Assembly (NCBI GenBank): GCA_036742455.1
Contig: DAINQU010000008.1
Span: 1 to 64,000 of the forward strand
DNA: 64,000 nucleotides
Source: CAIKZZ01 sp036742455
GTDB lineage: Bacteria; Pseudomonadota; Gammaproteobacteria; Steroidobacterales; Steroidobacteraceae
Direction of reading: 5' to 3'
This document shows, in pieces, positions 14,029 through 22,288 of this stretch. The notes under the pieces were generated by a model, which worked only from the letters and a program-made list of their open reading frames with translations, made no database searches and was not told the origin of the DNA. Each line of letters opens with the position of its first letter. Position 1 is the stretch's first letter. Position numbers and translations under genes: made by a program.

Positions 14029-16734
14029 TCACGCTCGATGATCGAGACGGGCTTGCAAGGCAGTCGCGAGGCTTTGCCGGGCGGCGGGGTCGAGCGGTCG
14101 ACCCTCCGCATCGGCGACGTAGAACACGTCTTCGGCACGCTCGCCGACGGTCACGATACGCGCTGCCAACAACTGCACCTTTTCCGTCATAAAGATCTTT
14201 CCCAACTCACACAGCAGGCCCGGGCGGTCGGCGGCGATGATTTCCAGCACGGTGCGTTGATTGCGGTCATCGTCGCCCCAGGTGATCTGGGTGGGCGTGG
14301 AGAACATACGCACCTGACGCGGTGCGCGCCGAGTGACGGTGTAACTCGAACCGGCGTCCGCCCGCAGCGCGCGGTACAGCCCTTGTTCGATCTCGTGCAC
14401 ACGGGTGCGGTCGTGGATGGCTCCGCCGGTATCTTCCAAGACTAGGAAGGTATCGATCGTGAAGCCGTTCATCGTCGGCGTGATGCGCGCATCTAAGATG
14501 GTCAGACCCATCTGATCCAGCACGCCCGTGGCCCGAGCGAAGCTGTGTATACGTCGGTGGGTGTAACTGAATATGGCGGTTCCGCCGCGGCCAGTTTCTT
14601 GGCGTACCGCCACGATCGGATCCTCATCGAACGGATCACGCCCCGCCAACAAGGAGGTATGCCAGGCGATTTCCTCGGCCGTGTGGCGCAGGAAGTAAGC
14701 CCCGGACAGGTCCTTCCAGACGCGATTGATTTCGGCGATCGATACGCCGTCGCGACCGAGGATTTCCCGAGCTTCGGCCTGGGTCTCGGCAATCAACTCG
14801 GCCTCGCCGAGTGGGCTCTCAAGACCCCGGCGCAGCGCGCGCTTGGTGCGTTCGAAGAACTCTTCGAAAAGCGACGCTTTCCACGCGTTCCAGAGTTTCG
14901 GGTTCGTCCCGCGTACGTCGGCCACGGTCAGCACATACAGGTAATCCAAGTGTGTGCTGTCGCCGACGCGACGGGCGAATTCGTTGACGACCTCCGGATC
15001 CGTAATGTCCTTCTTTTGGGCCGTCACCGACAGCAACAGGTGATGCCGCACGAGCCACGCGACCAGTCGAGCGTCGTAACGCGACAGGCCCTGTTCGAGG
15101 CAAAAAGCTTCGGCATCCACGGCGCCCAATTCGGAGTGATCGCCGCCACGGCCCTTGGCGATGTCGTGGAAGAGCGCCGCCAGATACGCCAGTTCGGGCC
15201 GCGGCAGGGACCGGAACACCGCCGACAGTTTCGGCAGTTCGTGGTCGAAGCGTGTTTGCGACAGCCGACGCAGGTTGCGCAGCACGAACAGGGTATGCGC
15301 GTCGACGGTGTACGCATGGAACAGGTCGTACTGCATACGACCGACAATCCGACCGAAGGCCGGGATGTAGCGACCGAGCACGCCGTACAGGTTCATCCGG
15401 CGCAAGGCGCGCGAGATGCCTTGCGGCTCTCTCAGAATGTCGATGAACAGCCGATGATTGCGCGGATTCTGTCGGAACTCCTCGTCCACCATCCACAAGT
15501 TCTGCTGCAAACTGCGGATCGTGGCGGCCCGTACACCTTTCAGTTCGGTGTTTTGGCAGAGCAACTGGAATAACTCGAGGATCGCAGAGGGCTGGCGTTC
15601 AAACACGTCCTCGCCGGTCACCTCCAGATAATCGTTCCGGGTTTGGAAACGGGCGTTGATCGGCTTGGGGCTCGTCGGATTGGGATTCAGGATCGCTTCG
15701 CTGAACAACTGCAAGAGCATTTCATTCAGTAGCGAAATGTCCATCGCCGTTCGGTAGTAACGCTGCATCAACTGTTCGACGGCCAGCGTATAGGTGGCGT
15801 CTTCGTAGCCGAATTGGCGGGCCAGCTTGATCTGGTGATCGAAGAGGAGTCTGTCCTCTCGACGACCCGTCAATACGTGCAGGGCAAAGCGGACTTTCCA
15901 GAGAAAGCTTTGCGCGACTTTCAGCTTGCGTAACTCGGCCTCGGTCAGAAAGCCGTGCCGAACGAGTTCGTCGAGCGTATCGGCGCCGAAATGGCGCTTC
16001 GCGACCCACGCAATGGTTTGGATGTCGCGCAATCCGCCGGGGCTTGCTTTGACATTGGGCTCAAGGTTGTACGCCGTATCGTAAAAGCGTTGGTGACGTT
16101 GCTGCTGCTCGCGCACCTTGGCTTCATAAAACTGCGCCGCACTCCAGATGCGATCCGGTGCCAGCGCGCGCTTCATGGCGGTAAAGAGGATTTCGGGCCC
16201 GTCCAGCAGGCGCGCTTCCAGCAGCGTCGTGGCGACGGAAATGTCCGCCAGACTCTCCGTTTGGCACTCGTCGATGGTTCGCGTGCTGTGTCCGACTTCG
16301 AGGCCGATGTCCCACAAGAAGGTCAGGAACTTTTCCAGAGCGCCTTCCCATTTAGGGTCGGCGCTCTTGGGCAGCAGGGCCATGACGTCGATGTCGGAGC
16401 ATGGATGCAGTTCGCCACGCCCGTAGCCGCCCACCGCGAGGAGCGCGAGATCGTGCGTATGCACGCCGAGGTGCAAGGACCACGCCCGGGTCAACACGAG
16501 GTCAATCAGGCGCGCGCGCGCTCGGACCAGTTCTTCCACGGGCTCGTCCAACGCGAACCGGGCCTTGAGGTCGGTGTCGCCGCTTTCAATCACCGCGCGG
16601 AAGGCGGCAACGGTCTCGGCCGGTACCCCGAGCGTGACCGACGACAGCCGTGCCATCGCGTCGGTCAACACGGGCCAGTCAGCGAGCGGAGTGTCGGCCC
16701 CGTCGGTCGCGGTGTCCTCGTTCGGGCCGCCCAT
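14029..16734 (-). CDS. glnD: Bifunctional [protein-PII] uridylyltransferase/uridylyl-removing enzyme GlnD
   Basis: The 901-residue glutamine sensor has the nucleotidyltransferase motif GGYGRGELHPCSDIDVM near residue 95. A central HD hydrolase domain carries HDIAKGRGGDHSELG, and two C-terminal ACT domains bind glutamine (starting near FSYTHRRIHSFARATG and RTVLEIIAADRPGLLCELG). It uridylylates PII proteins when glutamine is low and reverses this when it is high. The start (MGGPNEDTAT) lies 2 bp after map, and the long upstream open frame is only a shadow of map. Order map-glnD-dapC-dapD suggests one operon. Confidence 0.96.
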   Translation of the reverse strand: MGGPNEDTATDGADTPLADWPVLTDAMARLSSVTLGVPAETVAAFRAVIESGDTDLKARFALDEPVEELVRARARLIDLVLTRAWSLHLGVHTHDLALLAVGGYGRGELHPCSDIDVMALLPKSADPKWEGALEKFLTFLWDIGLEVGHSTRTIDECQTESLADISVATTLLEARLLDGPEILFTAMKRALAPDRIWSAAQFYEAKVREQQQRHQRFYDTAYNLEPNVKASPGGLRDIQTIAWVAKRHFGADTLDELVRHGFLTEAELRKLKVAQSFLWKVRFALHVLTGRREDRLLFDHQIKLARQFGYEDATYTLAVEQLMQRYYRTAMDISLLNEMLLQLFSEAILNPNPTSPKPINARFQTRNDYLEVTGEDVFERQPSAILELFQLLCQNTELKGVRAATIRSLQQNLWMVDEEFRQNPRNHRLFIDILREPQGISRALRRMNLYGVLGRYIPAFGRIVGRMQYDLFHAYTVDAHTLFVLRNLRRLSQTRFDHELPKLSAVFRSLPRPELAYLAALFHDIAKGRGGDHSELGAVDAEAFCLEQGLSRYDARLVAWLVRHHLLLSVTAQKKDITDPEVVNEFARRVGDSTHLDYLYVLTVADVRGTNPKLWNAWKASLFEEFFERTKRALRRGLESPLGEAELIAETQAEAREILGRDGVSIAEINRVWKDLSGAYFLRHTAEEIAWHTSLLAGRDPFDEDPIVAVRQETGRGGTAIFSYTHRRIHSFARATGVLDQMGLTILDARITPTMNGFTIDTFLVLEDTGGAIHDRTRVHEIEQGLYRALRADAGSSYTVTRRAPRQVRMFSTPTQITWGDDDRNQRTVLEIIAADRPGLLCELGKIFMTEKVQLLAARIVTVGERAEDVFYVADAEGRPLDPAARQSLATALQARLDHRA

Positions 16735-16736
16735 CG

Positions 16737-17516
16737 TCAGGTTCCCGCGGTCAGGGGCGAGGTCTCGCCTGCGCCGAGCGTCAGTATTTCGCAGCCGGTG
16801 GGAGTGACGAGGAGGGTGTGCTCCCATTGCGCCGACAGTGAATGATCCTTGGTCACGACCGTCCAACCGTCGCCGAGCAGGCGGACGTGGCGTCCGCCGG
16901 CATTGATCATCGGTTCGATCGTGAACGTTTGACCGACTTCCAGCGTCGCGCCGGTGCCGGGTTTGCCGTAATGCAGGATTTGGGGGTCCTCGTGGAACAC
17001 CGTGCTGATCCCGTGCCCGCAGTATTCGCGGACGACCGAGTACCCTTGCGCCTCGACGAAACTTTGGATGCGGTGGCCGATATCGCCCAGCTGGGCGCCG
17101 GGGCGTACTTCCCCAATCCCGAGCCAGAGCGCTTTGCGGCAGGTGTCCACGAGACGCTGCGCCTGCACCGACGGCGGGCCGACGATGAACATACGGCTGG
17201 AGTCCCCGAACCACCCGTCTTTGATGACCGTCACGTCAACATTGACGATATCGCCGTTTTTGAGGCGCTTTTCGCCGGGGATGCCGTGACATACGACGTG
17301 GTTGACCGACGTACAGATCGACTTCGGGAAGCCGTGGTAATTGAGGGGGGCGGGGATGGCGTTCTGGACGTTGACGATATAATCGTGGCAACGGCGGTCC
17401 AGTTCGTCGGTTGTCACACCGGCGACTACGTATTCGCCGATCATGTCGAGAACGTCCGCGGTCAGGCGGCCGGCGAGGCGCATGGCGTCCTCTTGGGCGG
17501 GTGTCTTTAGGCTCAC
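16737..17516 (-). CDS. map: Type I methionine aminopeptidase Map
   Basis: The 259-residue enzyme removes N-terminal methionine from new proteins. The dinuclear metal site is visible: aspartates in DVTVIKDGWFGDSS, histidine in GHGISTVFHEDP, glutamates in FTIEPM and WEHTLLVT, plus the substrate-side histidine in VVCHGIPG. Length and start (MSLKTPAQED) match the E. coli type. It is the first gene of the minus-strand map-glnD-dapC-dapD run and is divergent from rpsB, an arrangement conserved in Gammaproteobacteria. Confidence 0.97.
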   Translation of the reverse strand: MSLKTPAQEDAMRLAGRLTADVLDMIGEYVVAGVTTDELDRRCHDYIVNVQNAIPAPLNYHGFPKSICTSVNHVVCHGIPGEKRLKNGDIVNVDVTVIKDGWFGDSSRMFIVGPPSVQAQRLVDTCRKALWLGIGEVRPGAQLGDIGHRIQSFVEAQGYSVVREYCGHGISTVFHEDPQILHYGKPGTGATLEVGQTFTIEPMINAGGRHVRLLGDGWTVVTKDHSLSAQWEHTLLVTPTGCEILTLGAGETSPLTAGT

Positions 17517-17574
17517 GGGTGCGTGGGGGGCTCAGCGAGGGGTGACGGGTAACGGTGGGATAACCCCTAAACCG

Positions 17575-17603
17575 TTGTTTGCACGGGGCCGTCATGGTAT
17601 AAA
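17575..17603 (+). promoter_or_regulatory. Sigma-70-type promoter of rpsB-tsf
   Basis: TTGTTT (17575) and TATAAA (17598) are separated by exactly 17 bp. The -10 matches 5 of 6 consensus bases. This gives an untranslated leader of about 160 bases before rpsB. Confidence 0.6.
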
Positions 17604-17609
17604 GCGCGG

Positions 17610-17771
17610 CGTTTTTTGGCAATGAAATCCACACGCGTACCGGATCTGCGCATCGAGGCAGATTCAAACCGGACGGTCGGGTGTCGGTCGGCCCGCTCCA
17701 CGAGCCTCGTGGAGCCCCCGAGCGACTACCGGACGGGGTGCGCGGAGGAAATAACCCGGGAGATTGAAAAA
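17610..17771 (+). promoter_or_regulatory. Long structured rpsB leader, possible S2 autoregulatory RNA
   Basis: The leader contains a strong hairpin at 17695-17715 (GCTCCACGA pairing with TCGTGGAGC around a 3-base loop), flanked by repeated CGGACGG and GGTCGG segments that may form further helices. The ribosome-binding site is GGGAG at 17758-17762. Gammaproteobacterial rpsB leaders are known to bind ribosomal protein S2 and repress rpsB-tsf. I infer the same role here from position and structure; I did not match a consensus. Confidence 0.4.
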
Positions 17772-18539
17772 ATGTCCGTATCGATGCGTCAGATGTTGGA
17801 AGCCGGTGTCCACTTTGGTCACCAAACGCGCTTCTGGAACCCGCAGATGGCCCCGTACATCTTCGGCGAGCGTAACAAGATTCATATCATCAACTTGGAG
17901 AAGACCCAGCCGCTGTTCGCAGAGGCCGCCGGTTTCATCAAGGGGATTGCCGCCGATGGCGGCCGTGTATTGTTCGTCGGCACCAAGCGCTCCGCCCGTG
18001 AGGCGATGCAGCGTGAGGCCAGCCGCGCCGGCATGCCGTACGTGAACCAGCGTTGGCTGGGCGGCATGCTCACGAACTTCAAGACCATTCGCCAGTCGAT
18101 CAAGCGCCTCATGGAGCTTGAGGACCTGTCGGTCACCGGCGCGCTGGATCGCCGTGGCAAGAAAGAAGCGCAGATGATGCGCCGCGAGATGGAAAAGCTG
18201 AACCGTAGCCTTGGCGGTATCAAGAACATGGGCGCCCTGCCGGACGTTCTGTTCATCGTCGACGTGGGCCACGAGTCGATNNNNNNNNNNNNNNNNNNNN
18301 NNNNNNNNNNNNNNNNNNNNNNNNNNNNNNNNNNNNNNNNNNNNNNNNNNNNNNNNNNNNNNNNNNNNNNNNNNNNNNNNAACCCGAGCCGTAAGGCGCC
18401 GGGCGGCCGTCGTCGTCCGCAGCAGAATTCGAATTCCCGTAACAACAACCAGCGTCGTCCGGCCCCCCGCGGCCCGGCCGCTGCCGAAGGCGATGTGGCG
18501 GCTGATGTCGTCGCCGCCGACGACGCCACCGCTGAGTAA
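17772..18539 (+). CDS. rpsB: 30S ribosomal protein S2, interrupted by an assembly gap
   Basis: The first 169 residues match S2 well (MRQMLEAGVHFGHQTRFWNP, RWLGGMLTNFKTI, LPDVLFIVDVGHES). The gene then enters a run of 100 N. By comparison with E. coli S2, about 55-60 conserved residues should lie in the gap, more than 100 bp can encode, so the true gap is probably longer. After the gap the frame ends in an unusual Arg/Asn-rich then acidic Ala/Asp/Glu tail of about 52 residues. The stop codon is 9 bp before tsf. Start ATG 17772 has GGGAG 9 bp upstream. Confidence 0.93.
   Translation: MSVSMRQMLEAGVHFGHQTRFWNPQMAPYIFGERNKIHIINLEKTQPLFAEAAGFIKGIAADGGRVLFVGTKRSAREAMQREASRAGMPYVNQRWLGGMLTNFKTIRQSIKRLMELEDLSVTGALDRRGKKEAQMMRREMEKLNRSLGGIKNMGALPDVLFIVDVGHESXXXXXXXXXXXXXXXXXXXXXXXXXXXXXXXXXXNPSRKAPGGRRRPQQNSNSRNNNQRRPAPRGPAAAEGDVAADVVAADDATAE
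18281..18380. other. Assembly gap of exactly 100 N within rpsB
   Basis: The run is exactly 100 bases, the conventional placeholder for a gap of unknown length. It is an assembly artefact, not a biological feature. Confidence 0.99.
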
Positions 18540-18548
18540 GAGACTACG

Positions 18549-19436
18549 ATGAATATCACTGCAGATAGCGTAAAGCAGCTCCGCGAGCGCACCGGCGCGG
18601 GCATGATGGAATGCAAGAAGGCACTCGTGGAAGCCAATGGCGACCTCGAGGCCGCTGCCGAGATCATGCGCAAGTCGGGCCTGGCGAAGGCTGACAAGAA
18701 GGCCGCCCGCGTGGCGGCCGAAGGTCGTATCGTGTTCGCCGGCAGCGCCGACGGTAAGTCGGGCGTGCTCGTCGAAGTGAATTGCGAAACGGACTTCGTG
18801 GCTCGCGAAGCCGACTTCACGGCGTTCTCTGAGGACGTCGCGGCGGTCGCGCTGAGCTCGGGTGCCGAGACGGTGGACGCCGTGTTGGCGCACCCGGGCA
18901 GCGATGGCACGGTGCTCGAAGAGCGTCGTCGTGCGTTGATCGCCAAGATCGGTGAGAACATCACCGTGCGTCGCATGGAGCGCATCAGCTCCGCCGGCGT
19001 TCTGGGCAGTTACCTGCACGGCATGCGTATCGGTGCGGTTGTGGCCATTGAAGGCGGCGACGTCGCGTTGGCGCGCGATCTGGCGATGCATGTCGCTGCG
19101 ATCAACCCGCAGTTCGTCGACTCGACGTCCGTGCCTGCCGAACACTTGGCCAAGGAGCGCGAGATTCTCATCGCTCAGGCCGCTGCTGAAGGCAAGCCGG
19201 CGGCGATCGCCGAGAAGATGGTTGAGGGCCGCATTCGTAAGTTCCTCGCCGAAATCACCTTGGTCGGCCAGCCCTTCGTGAAGGATCCCGACACCAGCGT
19301 CGAGAAGCTTCTGAAGCAGGCGGGCGCGACGGTGAAGTCCTTTGTTCGTCTCGAAGTCGGCGCCGGCATCGAGAAGAAGCAAGAGAATTTCGCCGACGAG
19401 GTCATGGCGACCGTCAAAGGAAGCGAGAAGAAGTGA
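18549..19436 (+). CDS. tsf: Elongation factor Ts
   Basis: The 295-residue nucleotide exchange factor for EF-Tu begins with a UBA-like domain containing RTGAGMMECKKALVEANGDL. Core subdomains follow with the NCETDFVAR motif that inserts into EF-Tu, and the C-terminal module includes GQPFVKDPDTSVEKLL. It is 9 bp after rpsB, the universal rpsB-tsf pairing, and overlaps pyrH by 4 bp (GTGA). Length is normal for a proteobacterial EF-Ts. Confidence 0.98.
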   Translation: MNITADSVKQLRERTGAGMMECKKALVEANGDLEAAAEIMRKSGLAKADKKAARVAAEGRIVFAGSADGKSGVLVEVNCETDFVAREADFTAFSEDVAAVALSSGAETVDAVLAHPGSDGTVLEERRRALIAKIGENITVRRMERISSAGVLGSYLHGMRIGAVVAIEGGDVALARDLAMHVAAINPQFVDSTSVPAEHLAKEREILIAQAAAEGKPAAIAEKMVEGRIRKFLAEITLVGQPFVKDPDTSVEKLLKQAGATVKSFVRLEVGAGIEKKQENFADEVMATVKGSEKK

Positions 19437-20161
19437 CAGACCCCGCGCAAGGACCTCGGTATCGGAGAATCCTGCTCAAACTCAGCGGCGAAGCGCTGCT
19501 CGGTGAGGCAGATTACGGAATCGATCCCGAAGTCCTGCGCCGTCTGGCAATGGAAATCATCGAGGTGCAAAACCTCGGTGTGCAGGTTGCCGTCGTGATT
19601 GGCGGCGGCAACATTTTCCGGGGCGCGGGCTTGGCCCGTCGCGGCATGGACCGCGTCACCGGGGACCACATGGGTATGCTGGCGACGGTGATGAACGCGC
19701 TGGCCATGCAAGATGCACTGGAATCTCTCGGCGCGCATGCGCGAGTGATGTCGGCATTGCGGATCCATGAGGTCTGTGAGGACTACATTCGCCGTCGTGC
19801 GATCCGCCATCTGGAAAAGGGGCGGGTGGTCCTGTTTGCCTCGGGCACCGGCAATCCGTTCTTCACGACCGACTCTGCGGCCACGTTGCGTGGCATCGAG
19901 ATCGGCGCGGACGTGCTGCTCAAGGCGACGAAAGTGAACGGCATCTACGATGCCGACCCGATGACTCACCCGTCGGCAGTGCGCTATCAGCGTATCTCGT
20001 TCGACCAGGTGCTCAACGACCGATTGAACGTCATGGACGCGACGGCCATCGTCATGTGTCGTGACAACAACCTCCCGTTGCAAGTGTTCAACTTGCACAA
20101 CGCCGGCGATCTGATGCGCATCGTCAATGGCGAGGACGTCGGGACGGTTGTCTATTCCTGA
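19433..20161 (+). CDS. pyrH: UMP kinase PyrH
   Basis: The 242-residue amino-acid-kinase-fold enzyme phosphorylates UMP to UDP. Visible motifs are LKLSGEALLG (phosphate binding), VIGGGNIFRG, GTGNPFFTTDSAA and LKATKVNGIYDADP. It starts at a GTG overlapping the tsf stop codon, so it is translationally coupled. The product feeds pyrG (CTP synthase) farther along the window and supplies UTP and CTP for CdsA. Confidence 0.98.
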   Translation: MTDPAQGPRYRRILLKLSGEALLGEADYGIDPEVLRRLAMEIIEVQNLGVQVAVVIGGGNIFRGAGLARRGMDRVTGDHMGMLATVMNALAMQDALESLGAHARVMSALRIHEVCEDYIRRRAIRHLEKGRVVLFASGTGNPFFTTDSAATLRGIEIGADVLLKATKVNGIYDADPMTHPSAVRYQRISFDQVLNDRLNVMDATAIVMCRDNNLPLQVFNLHNAGDLMRIVNGEDVGTVVYS

Positions 20162-20190
20162 ACCAGTTTCGGATTCGCGGAGGGGTAGCG

Positions 20191-20748
20191 ATGATCGATG
20201 ACCTCAAGAAGGACGCAGCAGAACGCATGGCAAAGTGCGTGGTTGCCCTCAAGTCCGAGTTCAAGCGTATGCGGACAGGCCGCGCCAGCACGGCGTTGCT
20301 CGAGCATTTCAAAGTCGAATACTACGGATCCGACATGCCCCTTTCGCAGGTGGCCAATATCGTGGTCGAGGACGCTCGCACCCTCACGGTGACCCCGTGG
20401 GATAAGTCGATGGTGCCGATCATCGAGAAAGCGATCATGAAGTCCGACCTCGGGTTAAACCCGAACACCGCAGGCAGCGTGATCCGATTGCCAATGCCGG
20501 CGTTGACCGAACAGCGCCGCAAGGAACTGGTCAAGGCGGCTAAGCATGAGGCGGAGGGGGCTCGTGTCGCCGTGCGCAACGTGCGTCGCGATGTCATGCA
20601 AGAGCTCAAGGAGATGCTGAAGGAAAAGCTGGTCTCCGAGGACGACGACCGTCGTGCTCAGGAAGACATCCAGAAGCTTACTGACAAGTATGTGGCCGAG
20701 ATCGACAGTGTCCTCGGCGACAAGGAGAAGGATCTCCTCCAGGTGTGA
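20191..20748 (+). CDS. frr: Ribosome recycling factor
   Basis: The 185-residue protein mimics tRNA in shape and with EF-G splits post-termination ribosomes. The N-terminal RTGRASTALLEHFKVEYYGS and the segment IRLPMPALTEQRRKELVKAAKHEAE are family signatures. Length equals the standard 185 residues. A GGAGGGG site precedes ATG 20191. It follows pyrH after 29 bp in the conserved tsf-pyrH-frr order. Confidence 0.98.
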   Translation: MIDDLKKDAAERMAKCVVALKSEFKRMRTGRASTALLEHFKVEYYGSDMPLSQVANIVVEDARTLTVTPWDKSMVPIIEKAIMKSDLGLNPNTAGSVIRLPMPALTEQRRKELVKAAKHEAEGARVAVRNVRRDVMQELKEMLKEKLVSEDDDRRAQEDIQKLTDKYVAEIDSVLGDKEKDLLQV

Positions 20749-20765
20749 GGAGATCCGACGCAGCC

Positions 20766-21488
20766 ATGACCGTTCCGCGGCACGTGGCGATCATCATGGA
20801 CGGCAACGGTCGGTGGGCTTCGCGTCGAGGCCTACCGCGTTCGGCTGGCCATAAGGCGGGGCTCAAGCCGGTACGGATGTGCGTCGAAGAATGTCGGCGC
20901 CGGGGTATCCCGTATTTAACGCTGTTTGCGTTCTCGAGTGAGAACTGGCGCCGCCCCGTCACCGAAGTGGGCTTCCTCATGAACTTGTTCGTCGAGACGA
21001 TCGAACGGGAGATCGACGATCTGGCCCGTCAGTCCGTCGAAGTGCGATTCATCGGTGATCGGTCGGCGCTCGGTGCGCCAATCGTTGAGCGCATTCAGGC
21101 CGCGGAGTCCCGCGTCGTGCCCGATGCGAAGTTGCGGCTCACGATTGCGCTCGCCTACGGGGGGCGTTGGGATATTACGCAGGCCGCGCGTGCGCTGGCG
21201 GTGGACGTGGCGGCCGGTCGCTTGGACCCCGCGGCCATCGACGAGGCGGCCGTGGCGCGACACATATCCATTGGCGATTGCCCCGAACCGGATCTCTTTA
21301 TTCGCACCGGAGGCGATCGACGCATCAGTAACTTTTTGCTGTGGAGTCTCGCCTACAGTGAATTGTGGTTTTCCGACCGCCTTTGGCCGGAGTTTGATGC
21401 CGCCGATTTTGCTCAGGCCGTGAGTGATTTCGGTGGGCGAGAGCGCCGCTTTGGCGGCGTACCCACCGCAGGGGATACTCCGTGCTGA
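20766..21488 (+). CDS. uppS: Undecaprenyl diphosphate synthase UppS
   Basis: The 240-residue cis-prenyltransferase makes the C55 carrier for peptidoglycan and O-antigen. The catalytic P-loop HVAIIMDGNGRWA, the FSSENWRRP segment and the RTGGDRRISNFLLW diphosphate-binding region are present. ATG 20766 begins just before the conserved PRHVAIIMDGN. Its Shine-Dalgarno GAGGAG is 13 bp away, so the GTG at 20745, overlapping the frr end, is a possible alternative. It overlaps cdsA by 7 bp. Confidence 0.97.
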   Translation: MTVPRHVAIIMDGNGRWASRRGLPRSAGHKAGLKPVRMCVEECRRRGIPYLTLFAFSSENWRRPVTEVGFLMNLFVETIEREIDDLARQSVEVRFIGDRSALGAPIVERIQAAESRVVPDAKLRLTIALAYGGRWDITQAARALAVDVAAGRLDPAAIDEAAVARHISIGDCPEPDLFIRTGGDRRISNFLLWSLAYSELWFSDRLWPEFDAADFAQAVSDFGGRERRFGGVPTAGDTPC

Positions 21489-22288
21489 AAACCCGCGTTT
21501 ACACCTCGCTGGTCATGGTCTCGCTCATTGCGGCCGTACTCTTTTTCTTACCGCCGTGGTGCGGCATCGGTTTGTTGGCCTTCATCCTCTTGATGGGGGC
21601 TTGGGAGTGGGCTGCGTTCGCGGATTGCCGGTCGATCGGCGCCCGCAGCGGCTACGTGCTCGCCACGATTGTCTTCGCCTACGCGACGGCCAAAGGCTTG
21701 TCGATCGGTAACGTACCGCAGTTGTTGTGGGTCGCCGTCGGTTGGTGGGTGATCGCTGGCATTCGGCTCGTCTACGCGCCGGCGCGCGTGTCCAAGAGCA
21801 TGACGCTGGTGGCCGGCTGGCTCACGCTCTTGCCGGCCTTGGCGGCCGTGGTGCGGCTCTTTATCGGCACGCACCGGCTTTCGGGTGCCATCCTGTTCTT
21901 GATATTGGTGGGCCTCGTCGCCGCGGCCGATATCGGCGCGTATTTCGCAGGGCGTCAGTTCGGTCGCCTCAAGTTGGCACCGCAGGTGAGTCCCGGCAAG
22001 ACCTGGGAAGGGGTCATCGGTGGCGCTTTGTTGGTGACGTTGGTGGCCTACGGCGTTGCAGTGGTGTTCGAATTTCCGCGCGTGAGTTTCGTCGGGCTTG
22101 CAGGGGTGGTTTTTGTGGCGTCGGTCGTCGGTGACCTGACCGAAAGCCTCTTCAAGCGGGGCGCAGGCCTTAAGGACAGTGGCTTCGTATTGCCGGGCCA
22201 CGGCGGCATTTTGGATCGCTTGGACAGTTTGACGGCGGCCGCGCCGTTTTATGTGCTCGGCCTCGGTTGGATGGGGATCCTGCAGTGA
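21482..22288 (+). CDS. cdsA: Phosphatidate cytidylyltransferase CdsA
   Basis: The 268-residue inner-membrane enzyme forms CDP-diacylglycerol from CTP and phosphatidate, the branch point of phospholipid synthesis. About eight hydrophobic segments are followed by the family signature near the C-terminus (GDLTESLFKRGAGLKDSG and LPGHGGILDRLDSL). It starts at a GTG within the uppS end and overlaps dxr by 4 bp. The step opposes the phospholipid loss inferred for PlcP in this window. Confidence 0.97.
   Translation: MLKTRVYTSLVMVSLIAAVLFFLPPWCGIGLLAFILLMGAWEWAAFADCRSIGARSGYVLATIVFAYATAKGLSIGNVPQLLWVAVGWWVIAGIRLVYAPARVSKSMTLVAGWLTLLPALAAVVRLFIGTHRLSGAILFLILVGLVAAADIGAYFAGRQFGRLKLAPQVSPGKTWEGVIGGALLVTLVAYGVAVVFEFPRVSFVGLAGVVFVASVVGDLTESLFKRGAGLKDSGFVLPGHGGILDRLDSLTAAAPFYVLGLGWMGILQ

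Noticed and set aside
17664..19382. A long minus-strand open frame opposite rpsB and tsf
   Set aside because: It is continuous only because the 100-N gap is read through; both plus-strand genes are certain.
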